A model generated the notes under the pieces. It was not told the origin of the DNA, ran no database searches, and saw only the letters and a program-made list of their open reading frames with translations. The position numbers were made by a program, and so were the translations under genes. 64,000 bases of DNA from Trileptium ribeirensis (lineage: Eukaryota > Nematoda > Enoplea > Enoplida > Thoracostomopsidae), in contig JASANE010001723.1 of assembly GCA_030248225.1 (NCBI GenBank), forward strand, positions 49,598 to 113,597. Direction: 5' to 3'. Of the stretch, positions 33,088 through 47,700 are shown piece after piece (within the stretch, counting starts at the first letter, position 1; each line of letters opens with the position of its first letter).

Positions 33088-33479
33088 GAAAATCGCGTCA
33101 CGCCTACAATGTTATATTATTATAATAACACCACCACAAAATTACTTTAAGGGTTTATTACTATTAGGGGGAAGCAGGAAATATCCAAAATATGCACCGA
33201 ACACTTGAGCCTAGTGGGTGATCTGTAAATTCATAATCAATTGGCCCTGCTGGGTCCAATAATGATTTGTAGCCACTTAAAGGCTTTGATTTTTCATACA
33301 GTGCCTGTCACTTTGATAGAATATTTGCTGACAGCCAGTAATCACACTAATTTTTAAGTTAAGGGCACAGCGACACTAAAGTAATCCAATGGTCACTTGA
33401 ATACTTCCATACATGTTGAATTAAAAATTGAACTCTTTGAATAATTTACTGATATGCCTAGTTATATTTTAACACTTAC

Positions 33480-33815
33480 GTATACAGCGCCTTGATTTCG
33501 AATGGACGATATAGCCTTCGACACAAACGCATATACCGTAAGATCCCCCAAAATTAAAGCACTCGGAATTAACGTCTGGACAAGACGTTCTTGGTTTTGT
33601 TACGTCACATTGACCGCGTGATTTTGTTGTAGTTGCAACGGCAGTTAAACCTGAGGCAGTAGTCTTCATGACTGCACTTGCACTAATTGACACAGCTGTT
33701 GTCGTCGTTGTTGTCGCTGTTATCGCCGTTGTCGCTGTCGTTGTAGCTATTGTTGTTGTTGTTGTTGCCGATGTGGTTGTACTTGTTGAGGATGTGACGG
33801 TTGTCGTTGTAGAAG
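33480..33815 (-). CDS. Mosaic gene exon, long Thr linker plus EGF-like
   Basis: Acceptor TTTTTAAG, donor ATAC|GTAAGT, phase 1-1, 336 bp. About 50 residues are almost entirely Thr with Ala/Ser, encoded by an ACA/ACG/ACC run, followed by GQCDVTKPRTSC, NSEC, SYGICVCVEGYIV and RRC. This EGF type matches exons 11 and 35.1 kb. Confidence 0.8.
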
Positions 33816-36800
33816 CTTAAAAATTAATGTTGTTATCGTAAAATAGATTGTATATGTCGACGTTGTGACTTCAGTAGTCAACACTTGAATCATAATCAAG
33901 TCGCCCGTAAATCAGATGTTTAGTAAAATTAAGCAATCGTATATTCAAATATTGTTAAGCATTTCGTAAGTACACGAAAGATTTCGCATATACGCATATA
34001 CATTTATATACACATATATAAATATATATACATACATATATGTAAATAATATAAAATAATATATATAAATAATAATAATATAATATAAATATAAATATAT
34101 ACACATATAGTTTTATATACTTATATATTCATGCATATAGTTTTATATAGTTTTATATACATATATGTCTATACACACATATACACATATACACATATAC
34201 ATTTCGCACATATATGCAAGATAGGCAGATTTTAGCATAGAGGTATGCACCAAAGCAACTCGGCAAATTTGATCGCTCCTAGTTGACCTTAACAATGCTG
34301 GCAGCATTTGTACGTTGGTAAACTCAAACCATGGACACAGAGTTGTTTTATTTGTTGACAGCAAATGTGGGGTAAACAAATACAATTTCAGTAAAAATTA
34401 AGCGATGGTTCGGTTTAATTTGTAGAATAAATGACGTGGCTATGCCACCAAGTTACATGCGAATCCTCGAGAATCAACGAAGAAGTCGGCTAAATTTAAC
34501 GAAATTCACAGAGAAAATAGTTAAGGTGCAAACAGGCACGATGGTTATGTGTCGGCTATGCTATGATAAATGACGTAGCTGAAAAATTAGCCTGCTGCTA
34601 CATATAAGTATTAGTAGCAATGAATTTATTTCTTGTTTTCATGCAAGTTATTTAATATCTTGTCCGCGCTCGATTAACAAAATTCGAAAACATCAATGGA
34701 GGTTATACGAACAAGGCTCTCTAGTTCTTAAAAGTCCAAAATTTGCACCCCAAGGCCAAAATTCTTTTTCACCTACTCTTCTATATAGCCAAGCAGTCTT
34801 GACATCAGGTTATATTCTATTACTTCATGCTTTGTATTAATCACAAAAAAAATTTTCGTAAATAGATTAAATTATGCGTTGCGTCATAGTTTCTGGCTGG
34901 AAACCACAATACGAATATAAAATTGTTGCCTGAATTCCTCTATTTAAAACCTGTAAAAATGGTGGATATGTAGAACAAACGCTATTATCGTGGGTTTGTT
35001 CAACCGTTCTTGTGTTATACCATTCTAATCAGAAATATAATACAGTATTAGGTTAAACTGTTTTATCTCGGTAATCTGGGCAAATAAATTTAATCCTTAG
35101 TGTATCCGTCACGGCAACACATAGGCCGTAGAGAACGCCGATATTTTTACATTCAGCATTAAAATCAAAACAAGACGAGAGGCGCTTATCTGAAACACAT
35201 TCTCCAGGAAATAGAGTATTGACGCTCGTGACTGGCGTGTTCGTTGATGTACTAGTAATTTCAGTGGTTTTTGATGGCGAAACTGTGTCTATTGCTACAA
35301 AAAATATAAGTTATCACTAAGCAATAAAAATTTTTCTTTGGACATAGCATAATGTTTAGAACCTTAAACAAGTTTGAAACTTATCTGACCACAAGAAATA
35401 ATGTAACTGACGCAAATCAACAATTTTGCTAGGTACATCCATTCACGAATAGTGCTACATATGAATCCAAACTACGAGAGTTTTACACTACCACAAGATC
35501 CGTAATTGTTGGTGAACTCACCATAGCAATCTCCTCGTTCATGCCGGCGCACGTGGCCATCAATGCAAATGCATCTGTAACGATCAAAGACGAAACGACA
35601 AACCGTTCGCAAGGCAACAGTGTTGCAATCATCAAAGTCCGGGTCACATTCGCCACGAATACGTTGCGAGATTGTACTCTGGAGCACAGGTAAGACAGTT
35701 GTCTGCCCAGTCAACGGTGTTTCCTCTTCTGTAAACAAAATACCAGTAAACAAAATACTAAAATCAGTTGTGGTTGTGAGAACGAATCGGACGTTTATTG
35801 ATTAGGTAATTCTTAGATTGATCTGAGCACGACTATCTAGGTTATAGTATGAAGGTTGTCGTCACGGTAATATATTCCTTATCTAAACTCGAAAGTAAAG
35901 CTTCGAACACATGCTGTGTCAGCACAGAAATATTTGGGACTTCAATGTTATATTTTAAACCAACATTAGAGTTCGCGTACTAATTTAAAGTATGCAAAAA
36001 TGTCAGAAGAAAATTCCGACTCGGTTAGTCAAAGTATGCAAAAATGTCAAAAGGAAATTCTCGAAACAAAGCAATTATCTACGCAATATGCGATTAAATA
36101 TTTGATTCACAGAAAGAATATATACAGCTGGCAGTAAATCGGGAAAAATGAAAGCGTGGGAGTTGATATCATTTAGAGAAATCTTCCTCAGTTACTAAAC
36201 GATAAAAATACTAAAATTTATCTCACAAATAGAGGTAATAACTGGCTTGTAGCAGCCAAGCTTCCCAGGTTTGTTTTACCCTTCTTTTATGTGTACTGTT
36301 GATTCGATGGTGATTCCAATGTTGAGAAAATCATGTACTGCTGCACTGGTATACTTAACGCTGCATTGCCACATACGTGGAATCGCAGGCTGGACGTGGC
36401 ATATAAAACAAACATTACAACGCAATATTTTATTAACAACATGTTTACGGCGGCAAGAGATCGAAAAGGAATCACAATCGTGACTGACAATTTGTAATTT
36501 ATAGTTTGACCTTAATATGAGGTAAAAAATATTGCTGCAGCTATTGCGAAATAATAGGACCAAACATCAGCCGAGCGAGTGAGTGGGCACAGAACTCCAA
36601 AGGAAATAATGCTCTTGATTTTATTTCTAGAGTGATTTGACTGGAATAAGTTTTTGATAAACAAAACCAAATCCACTGACTGAAAACACAACATTTTAAG
36701 AGCAGAAATCCGCCTACTTCAGCATAATTTTTGGGCGCAAATTGTAATTCTAAGCACTTATTCTAATAGTATGGTAATCAAAGCTGTGTAAATGTGCATT

Positions 36801-38579
36801 GATCGAACAGCACTATGAAATATTTTGTATTTTACTCAAACACTGTGAAAATATGCATAGACCGAACAGAATCTTTATGTCATATTTTATGTGCATCGTT
36901 CGTGACCTATTGTCCCTAAAATAAAAAGCTGCGCCACGTACCAACACATTTTCCTGTGGAGCTATTTCGGATATATCCATAATCGCATCGGCACTCATAA
37001 ACATTCATATCGAGCACACAAATTTCTCGCTGTTGATCGCAACCCTCCTGTTTAATTTAATTTAGTAGAATAGCGAAGTTTAGAATTACACACGATAACA
37101 AGATTATATGTACGAATATTATGAATTCAAGCTACATATAGCCGAAAATGCACCTCCTAGAAAAATCTGTGTTAATGTGCTCGATAAAGTACACTATTTT
37201 GACTATTTTGCATGATTTGTCCATATTTGTACATTTGTGCAAATTGCATATTTCACACCATTTTGCACGATTCATAATTTGAGAGGCTGATAGCACGGGG
37301 AAATGGCGTAGCTCGGATACGATGCCACCAATTTGGATTGTGGCAAACGTTATTGCATACCAAGTTATTTGAAATCTAGAAGGATTTTTATATCAAAAAA
37401 TAAGTATATATTGTAAATTCAAAATAACTGAAAAAATCTTAGCATACATCGCACTGAAAAATTATATGATAGATTACAGAGAGCGAAAACAATTGTATTT
37501 ACCATATTGCTTTAAATATCCATATTGCTTTAAATTCCATAAAATTAACGGTAGCATATATAAAATTACAAAGCAGTTAAATGCTGAAAAATCGAGAATA
37601 ACAAACATAAAGGCACAATCAACTGTAAAAAATATCAAATGAACTTTATTCACTAACATTTGCAAATAATCTCCGTTAAGTCGTTTTAGTGTTTGCTAGG
37701 TAGCTACGCCAAAAGAAAGTTTTACGTGGATGTTAACACAGATATTTATTGCAAGCTCTCTGGAATGGATTGGTCCATGTGGCTACATTGTTGCTGTAAT
37801 GCGGTTAATTAAGCGCTTAGATATTTTTATATTAACATGGCTTGAACAGTCTTCATTTTCGTGAGAAAATATACGTATTCAAAAATGTTCTTTTGGTTTA
37901 GAATTTTATTAAGAGTTGACCGATTTAGTTCAAAATTTCACAGCACAAAGGAAATTTCGTCTAGTACTGTTACAAAATCGTATCACTATAATAATAGTAC
38001 TTTCGAAAGATGAATCTGAAATCCAGAACCCAAATACCACACAAAAACATCCGAAATGTTACGGTATTAACGTGTAGTGCCGAAATAAACTGATAGTGTC
38101 GCATCATATAGGAATGCATGTTTAGTTATATAGAAATAGTATTGTATCAAACGCGAAAAGAACTCTTTGTTGTGGAATAAATCTAATCTATTTCATACCG
38201 CGAAAGGTATGGATTTCACAGTTAACAACATCTGTTTATTACATTGATAACGGACGGAAAGATGCCGCATCATTATTTGCACTGCGTGCAACTTTAGAAG
38301 GCTTTTTTTGCACTGTGTGCAACTTTAGAAGGCTTTATAGTTACGATATTCAGAACACCTTCCACACAATAATGCTAAGATGGGATACTGTTTTTAGCAG
38401 TAAATTGGAAATCAATTTAAACTGCGCTAACAAATCATGCACAGAAGAACATCATCTAGTCTATCGATCTATCGGTAATCCTTCGTTGTCGAAGATGATT
38501 TTTAAGGGAATAGTGAAAGTCAGTGTCTGCATGCTCGTCTGTGAGCAGCAAGCCCGGCTGCAGAACGACATCGGCGGTT

Positions 38580-38618
<39 letters not shown>

Positions 38619-38679
38619 TTACTGTCCCTATCTACTATCTAGTGAAACCACAGCGGTGGGAACGGGCACCGCGAAGTCG

Positions 38680-38713
<34 letters not shown>

Positions 38714-41700
38714 CATCATCTAGTAAACCATGATCGAATCAGATATACGCTCAATGGTGAGATCTCCCCGGCATACTAGGTTCGAATTTGTTCTTTATCA
38801 TCAATCACTGTCGCCCTGGAAAGGGAACAATCTCATTCAAAATGTCAGTGAATAAAACAATCGAAGTAAATATAAACATACCAAAGTAACTCAACTGAAA
38901 TACAAAAATTGAAAATCTATAAGAGATTCCAGTTGAAAAACTGAAGTTGTAAAACTGAACTGATTGAAAATAATCATCATTTCAACACAAAATATATTTG
39001 CGCAAGTACAGCATAAAATATATGTGCTAATTATTGTAGTTCTTACTCTCGGGTCGCATCGGTAGATAATAGCATTCGTTAAAGTTGTAGCTGTGGCAAC
39101 TGCTTCAGTCACTGAGGAACTAGTAGTGGCCGTCGATGTAGATATTGTCGTTGATATAGTTATTGCAGTCGTTGTTTCGGTTTTTAATGCAGCTGTGTTT
39201 TCCAGCAATTCTTCATCTGAAAATAAAGTTATACTAATTCTGCGCATCTGGCAACTTTAGTTCACGAAAGAAAAATAACCAGCAACAAATAGTTATCGCT
39301 AAAAAAAGGATAGTCTGTTCCACACGATAATTCAGCAAAAAAGTAGGTTTGATTTTTCTCAAAAGTCTACTATATTTACATGCTGTTCAAACCTAATGGA
39401 AGGATACCTGGCACCAACGAATGAATATGTTATATTAGAAACTGTTAGATGTTAATCTTTCAATTAAATATTGCTATGGTTAAATATATATCCACGTACA
39501 AGCATATATACAAACCAGACAGTACTGCTTGAAGTACCAGGATTAAGCAGCCTCACTGTTTGCAGCTAATGTCACCATGAATACTTGGAAATGGTTGGAC
39601 CTATGTACTTAGTAGCAACAGTTATATGGTTATCTTCACATAAAACTAGTTGATAGAAAAATCATAGTTTGTGCTAAATTCAGCCGTTACTATGTGTCTC
39701 GGTAAAAATAGACAGTTCAAAATTTGCACAACATCATGAATGAAATACTAATACCAATTGACACACTCTTATAGTCTTATTTAATCACAAATTCATAGTA
39801 AATTCGAAAGCAAATTAATAATTGAATTCATTTTAGTTTTATTTCAGGTGCAAAAATTACTAGAATTTGTAGCAATGCTTTGGAACTTACTAATGAGTGG
39901 GCCGGTTCAGCTAGAATTGGTGTTAACTATCTTATTTGAAATACTTATATTTAACAACACTGTGGAATGTTGCTTTTATCTGCAGTTAGATAATGAATTA
40001 GTATTGATACGATAAGATTCCCTCAAAAACTTGCTACAGTGTTATTGACCTTAGCCTGAGTGTCTATAACAGTGGCACTACACTATGTAGCATATTTATG
40101 TTATAATAAACTTCAACATTTAGAGTATTTTCGAAAAAATCTGACGAAATTTGGCTGTTATGTAATTGGACAAGTTTAGATTACTTGTTCCACTGATGCG
40201 CGCTATAACAGGTATTCCCACTTTTTCCCGCTGATGGGAGCTATAATAGGTATGTAGACTTAGGGGGTTGCTGAATAAATGAATACGTTAAAAGCCACCG
40301 TGAGCTTAAGCGGTTGGGCACACAATATGAATAAATGGCGCTTCATATGGTTTTTGAAGAATTAAAGCTAGCAATAGGCAAAATTAAAACTAGTTAGAGA
40401 AAAATTAAAAACTAGTATTAGAAAAAATTATCCAGAAAAATTTCGTTGCACGATCAAACAATGGGTAACATAGCTTTCGCTCAATTAAAGTATTTGGAGC
40501 TTAACCAATCAGAAAAAAATTTGCATGTGAGATTATACAATTCTGTGGTTTTATTACAAAATTTAGCAGAATAAGACCATATCAAAATCAGCCATAACTA
40601 GTATATAAATACACTTCCTATTGGCAAAGAGTTAATGTCATACTGCATATTTGCATTAATAAGATTGATTTGGATTGACCTTGAGTGCTTTAATATGCTG
40701 TGAATGCACACATTTTTCTGTGAATGTAGGAACATTTTGCAAAAACAAAACCTACTGATGCATAGGCCCGTAATTCCGTGAGCAGTGTAGCCATAACGGC
40801 AAACGCATATACCGTACAGACCGCCGAAATTTCTGCATTCAGCATTAAAATCAAAACATGATTCGTAAGGTCGGTTTGGATCACATTCTCCAGAAAGTCG
40901 TTGCGTTGGGGCACTGAATGTAACTTCAGGCGACGTGGACGTAGCTGTTGAAATTTCTAAAACTTTAAGAGACATAGCTACAATTTACAATTTTACAATT
41001 GCATAAAAATACATTGTTAGTAGCGATGTCCGTGAACCGTACCTGAACCGGTCGGCGTTTTTCTAGACCGTTTAAGCTTATTTGTCTATAGAACTGTAAA
41101 TTCGCAAATTGTTTTGGAGAAAAAAATTTTACTCAGTCAGTCCGAACGAGTCCGGACCATGGACAACAACAGATATTACACAGAAATATGCAAATAATTT
41201 ATATAGAAGTAAACAGAAATAAGCAAGTTTTACTAACTTATCATTACTGAAATAGAATAAAGAATGACGAACCTATTCGACTAATATACATCTAGGACGG
41301 ACACCTCAAATTTATTGTCGAAACAAAACAGTGCCACGCTATTCAGCCATAAGACAGAATTACGAATCTGACTAAAATGCATTTACGGCGAACACCACAA
41401 ACTTATTGTAGAAACCAACCACAGTGCCACAACCACAGTGCCACATGATTCAGCCATTAGACATCGAGTTTAACGCCTGGTATTGCACACAGAATCCTAA
41501 GCAGGTTGAGCTAGAACAAAAATACGTCATAAAAACTTCTTGACTACCGTAGCAGTGTCCTTGTTCCTGCGCTCTAATGTAACCGTGGCGACAAGCACAT
41601 ACGTAGCGACTGGAAATCAAGCGACACTCGGTATTTACTGCAATTGACGCACAATCATCGTAAAGTGGATCACATTCGCCATGTATACGACGCGTTGCGG

Positions 41701-44700
41701 TACTCGCAATTATCGGCAAAGCTGTTAAATGCTTAACCGATTTTTGTTCTTCTAAAATTTAAAATAAATTTTATAAAATAAGATTTCAAATATAAAGATA
41801 ATTACGTATTATTTAAACATACATGCTCTTAGGATTATTTCCTGAGGCTCTGACTACCCTCGAGGCTTCGCCAAACTCGTGAGGGGTATCTTCATCCCCT
41901 GGGGCTACGCATCAACCCTGCCCGTCCGCCCCCAAGCACCCATGGCGCCCGGAAATTTCGGCCAAACAAAATTGTGGAAAATAGGCAAATACTGGAGGAA
42001 ATTAATGTGAGGCTTCTCGATATATATACGATGAGTACATATTTGGACAGCTTGCGCACGAAAGCGTTAAAAAGTGATATTTCAATGACCTAATGAACTA
42101 TTCAGTTTTGCAAAAATCAAAAATTTGAGCCACAAGAAATTTCGAAAATTTATCCTCCCCGACAACGTATTCCTCCACACCATGCCGGCAGGCTGAGTCC
42201 GATCCCCCCCCCACTCCGGATCACCCACTAAACGCCATTAGATTTGGGACTTTGAGCATATATGTTATTTATGTTATGAAAATTTATAGTAACCTTTACT
42301 ACCTGGAATAAGACGTACTATTCGCTAAGTGTGGAAAATGCTAACGGTGTCATATGTATTATCTCGATACTTTAGTCATATGTATTATCTCGATATTTTT
42401 CATATAACACGGCATATCATCCAAGTATTAGGCTGCCGCACAGTGAGAGATTTGTACCCACGTTTGTAACGAGATAACCATGTGCGACTGCAAGGGTATA
42501 CTTTAGAGGTTACTTGAATTTATCACAGTACAATACAATTTCAATTAGTGTATGCTATTACATTATACAAATCCGATGAAGTTAATACTTGATGTCATGC
42601 TATCATTAAAAGCTTCATTGTTCTCTGCACATTACCGCTAGTGATATCTCATTATTCCAAATGCTTCAGGCTTAACGGCTAGCAGCGTAACATAACGCAT
42701 TATTTTTCTAGTAGTTGAATGACAAGAAATTTCTTGATCAAAACAGTCTTATTAATTATGTTGCTCGACTGACTTGTAGTCTCACTCGAAAACTGTACGA
42801 AAATATCAAATGTGAAAATTAGATTTAAGTAAAATGTTTGTTGTATATGTGGAACATGGTGCTGAGAGATTTACACTTCACATATTAAAAAACTCCAGTG
42901 ACTTGATGCATTTACATCATTTACATAATCTATTCTTAATCCTGCATACCCTCGCAATCCCCAGTATCGTAGTTTCGGATGTACTGATTGTCGCATTGAC
43001 ACATATAGACACCTAAATGTAGTCTGCATGCTTCGTGTGGCCTCCGACAATATCGTTTATCCTAAAATGAAAACAACCAGCTACAATACGGTGGTTTATT
43101 TTGGATAACTATATGCTTCGCTGGGACCGCTGCTCAGTCATGCCACATTAACTGGTACCTTATAAAGTAAAATTTTGATACAAATCACCAGTCAATACAC
43201 AAATTTAATGAATACGTCAAAACTCCAAACCTTGACAACTTGTATAATTATGTTCTAATCCTATCGCCCCTACGCTAACGTGCTGCAATCTTGCAAATGA
43301 CTGCAATTGTTAAGGTGTCCACATTAGATTACAAGACTCCTTTGCAGCAATTCCAAGTAGTTTGTGTTCTCAGTTCTTGTGCCATGCATCAATATGACGG
43401 CGTTCTAAGTATAGTTTTGTAGCATTTATATTGAATATTTGCGAAAAACAGCGGATAAATGTGGGTGATTGTGGATTTGCACAGGGTACCCTCAGGGGAA
43501 GAGGTTTTCGGAAACGAGTCCTCAAAATTATCAGTTTTTGCCAACTTTTCCACAGATTATATAATTTTCTCAAAATCCTTCTGCGCAACTTCGGCGCGCA
43601 GACTTACCACCGTTGTTACCCTTAAACGGAGGTCCTAATGGGAGGATGCCTTCGAAAAACGAATTTTCCACAATTTATAAATAAGGACGAGCATAGGATA
43701 TCGGGTTACTCAGCCTTCATGGCGATAGATGGCTGAATAAAGCTTGAGAAAGTCCGGTTCTTAAAGGGTAACCCCTACCCTCCCATTGACTCCAATGCAG
43801 ACAGATACTAAAGGTTTAGAGTTTTCGTGCACGTAATGCAGTTGTCGGCATGTGTCGACATGTTATGGCGATCAATGATTTGCGTGTTTGACCGATATCA
43901 AACAAACATTGAGCACAAAGAAAAGGAATAAGCCAAACAACCAATACAAAATATAACGCGGACACAAGTGGTAGTCGAAGGCACGATCGCTTACTTATCA
44001 CACACGTGTACTTGGGAACTCGGCATTGCCAAAGTGAGCTAAGGTTTGCAACTTGCGACGGGTATAAGGATCAGTTTCGTGTCTGTTTTGCAAAGGTTTA
44101 AGATGATATTTGTTGCGCATAGATGTATTACTGGGCCTACTTGAGCTGTTTCAGCGATACACAAATTCTGATTAACCCTTTCATGCATCTTGTGTATTAA
44201 CCTTGACCAAAATCTTGCGGTAAATTGACCCTAGGTCGTTGGGCACAACATGCAACACAAAAATATACATTATAACGACTGAGAAACTCAGCTACCGCAA
44301 ATCTCCGCGATATTCAGTTGCACAATCTGTTTATGTTGGCAAAAAGGCACTAAGTGTTTACAACTCGTAAAATAGGATCTGAGTTTATCTTACGTGGGGC
44401 ATACACCGGTGTACTGTTCGCGTCCCAGATGTGATCGGAGTGGTAGTTTTCATAGTCATGGCTTTCGATGTGTCCGATGTGTCGGCTCTTGTAATTCTTG
44501 CTATTGCAGCTGCATTTGTTGTATACATGGAAGGCACTTGTTCAGTTGGCTCAGTAACCAAAAGGTTCCAAGCAGCTGTTGTACGTTGATTTGCGATTTT
44601 CAGCACTGTTGCCTTTTTGGGCAATATTGTCTTGTCTGTAGGCTGCGTTGAAAAATTAAATAACCAACGGGGAGTTTTCGTAACGACTGATGGTTGAGAG

Positions 44701-47700
44701 GGCACAGGCTGACATTCTACAGTACCAGGTGGTCGAAATGTTCCCATCGCACAAATGCAACGAGGAGCACCTGCCATTATCTGGAAAAATTCAAAAATGA
44801 ATGTAGAGATAATAAACTGTACTGAAAAAATATTTGACAGTTGAAGAAATGGAACGTTTACAAGTTTAGAAATTAAGAAACTAGCATTAGACACAAAGAC
44901 ACAAAAATGCACCACTATGGGGGAGAGCTTTCGAAATGACTAATGGTTTATGGGCACAGACTAGCATTCTACGTTCCCAGGTGGCCGATGTACAAATGCA
45001 GCGAGAAGAACCTGCCATTATCTGAAAAAACTCAAAATAAACATAGCGTCAATAAACTATAATGAAATAAAACTAGCAGATAACACAAAAAATGAACCAA
45101 CATGAAAACTCCAACAAATAGCAGAATGTCGACGAGATTTATTTGGTCCTTAGAGTTTAAACCATTTGTAGAATCAGACTATACAAACGCACAAATGCTT
45201 TAATGAATGTCATAATTATGGCTCGCGTTTTTAATTTGGATTAGAGCGATTTGAGTTGTAGATATCGAGACATATTAAGTGTAATGAAATTGCTTCAACA
45301 CGCTTTTGAAACTGGCAGTTTTACACAGCTATATTTTGCTACCCTTTTCCAAACAGAGCAATAAAATTCAATGTTTTATGATACATGATAACTCTTGGTT
45401 ATTAGTTGACATAGATATTGTGTAGCGACAACACTTGAGTGAGACGCGAGTGTGTACTTATAAGCTCAACGTACCATGCACACTTCTCCTAATTTCGCAC
45501 GGCACTCAAGAGAATAATCATTTCCGCATGGAACCATGGGCGCCATGAACACTCCTTCCCTAGGCATGTGTTTTCGTGGCGCGCTGCCATCAGGACATCT
45601 GAAAAGTAACTTAATTAAATATGGCGTAATAAAACGGCGAATGTGTTTTAATGTTTTTGATGAAACAAGATATTGGGAAATGTTTCTATATCCTTGATCT
45701 TGGTTCAGGCTCGGAGGTAAAACAATATAAAACAAAACAGTTTTGTTATTAAGCGTTATATTCTGCAATTCCTAGATTTCCTTTTAGCTGTCTAACCCAA
45801 GTAGTGTTGCTGCATATATTACTGCCCACCCCTGAGGCTAGACTCCAGCAAAAATTGGGCGAGGAGGCAAAACAATATAAAAACACAAACAATTTTGTTG
45901 TTAAGTGTTCTATTCCTGCAATTTCTGGATTTCCTGCATTTTCTTTTTAGCTGTTTTACCCAAGCAGTGTTGCTTCATATATTACTGCCCGCCTCTAAGG
46001 CTCGAGACCCCAGTAAAATTGAGGGAAATTCGCAAAAGTTATGGGAAAATCCGTAAAATGTGTGACAAAAAAATTTTAATCTAAAAAATTTGAAAAATTT
46101 ATACCCTCTGACGACCATCTCCGACCGATAACCTGATCTCGCTGACGACAACGTCTTTTGACGCACCTGCTATCCCCCTGGTACTTCAGACCTCGCTATG
46201 ATGATCTATGGGCTGCGTGCATCTCGGAACGACGAGAAAAATAACGACCATGTGACCAACAGCAACCAATCTTACCTAATAGCTGCATCATTAGGTGCAC
46301 CAATTTGATTTGCAAATAAAGCACGTTCGTCACTGCCATCAACGCAGTGATCTATCGAATCTCCGCGCAAACGCTGGTCAATGCATCGTGGCCATCCACA
46401 AGAGCATTCATATTGAAATGGCGTGCATTCTGTGTAAATACATACTTTATACGTGGATTTACTTGTCGAAAATTTTTTTTGAATGTAGATCAATTTGCCA
46501 AATTACAGATAACCTTAGAATCATACCAATATCTAAATCGTTTTTAACACAGATACTATTCTTTCATTACATGTCAATTTATGTAAAGATCGCATCATTT
46601 TGCTAAAAACATGGTAATATAAAAATCTATATACCAAAGCAGCGTAATGGTACAAAGTGTATAAGTAAAGCACTAGGGTTTTATAATCAAAATTAAAATT
46701 TACGAGACCACAACTTTATTTAAAAGCAAAAAACATTCAGACATATACGTCTTAAAACACTAATTTGATAAAAGGTCTATAAAATTCTATTTACCAAAGC
46801 AACGTAATGGTACAAAGTGTACAAGTAAAGCACTAGGGTTTTATAATCAAAATTAAAATTTACGAGACCACATTATGCAAAAGCGAAAAGCATTCAGACA
46901 TATACGTCTTAAAACACTAATTTGATAAAAGGTCTATAAAATTCTATTTACCAAAGCAGCGTAATGGTACAAGTAAAGCACTAGGGTTATATAATCAAAA
47001 TTAAAATTTACGAGACCACAACTTTATGCAAAAGCAGAAAAACATTCAGACATATACGTCTTAAAACACTAATTTGATAAAAGGTCTATAAAATTCTATT
47101 TACCAAAGCAACGTAATGGTACAAGTAAAGCACTAGGGTTATATAATCAAAATTAAAATTTACGAGACCACAACTTTATGCAAAAGCAGAAAAACATTCA
47201 GACATATACGTCTTAAGACACTAATTTGATAAAAGGTCTATAAAATTCTATTTACCAAAGCAACGTAATGGTACAAAGTGTACAAGTAAAGCACTAGGGT
47301 TTTATAATCAAAATTAAAATTTACGAGACCACAACTTTATACAGAAGCAGAAAAACATTCAGACATATACGTCTTAAAACACTAATATGATAAAAGGTCT
47401 ATAAAATTCTATTTACCAAAGCAACGTAATGGTACAAAGTGTACAAGTAAAGCACTAGGGTTTTATAATCAAAATTATAATTTACGAGACCACAACTTTA
47501 TGCAAAAGCAGAAAAACATTCAGACATATACGTCTTAAAACACTAATTTGATAAAAGGTCTATAAAATTATATTTACCAAAGCAACGTAATGGTACAAAG
47601 TGTACAAGTAAAGCAATAGGGTTTTATAATCAAAATTAAAATTTACGAGACCACAACTTTATGCAAAAGCAGAAAAACATTCAGACATATACGTCTTGAA

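Noticed and set aside
32943..33125. ORF with polyproline
   Set aside because: The proline run is the C homopolymer tract.
36276..36563. Overlapping ORFs on both strands around 36.3-36.6 kb
   Set aside because: No Cys pattern, splice sites or phase fit to the mosaic gene; likely intronic chance frames.
38315..38779. 154-codon plus-strand ORF
   Set aside because: Its second half is a 28S rRNA fragment, so the open frame is incidental.
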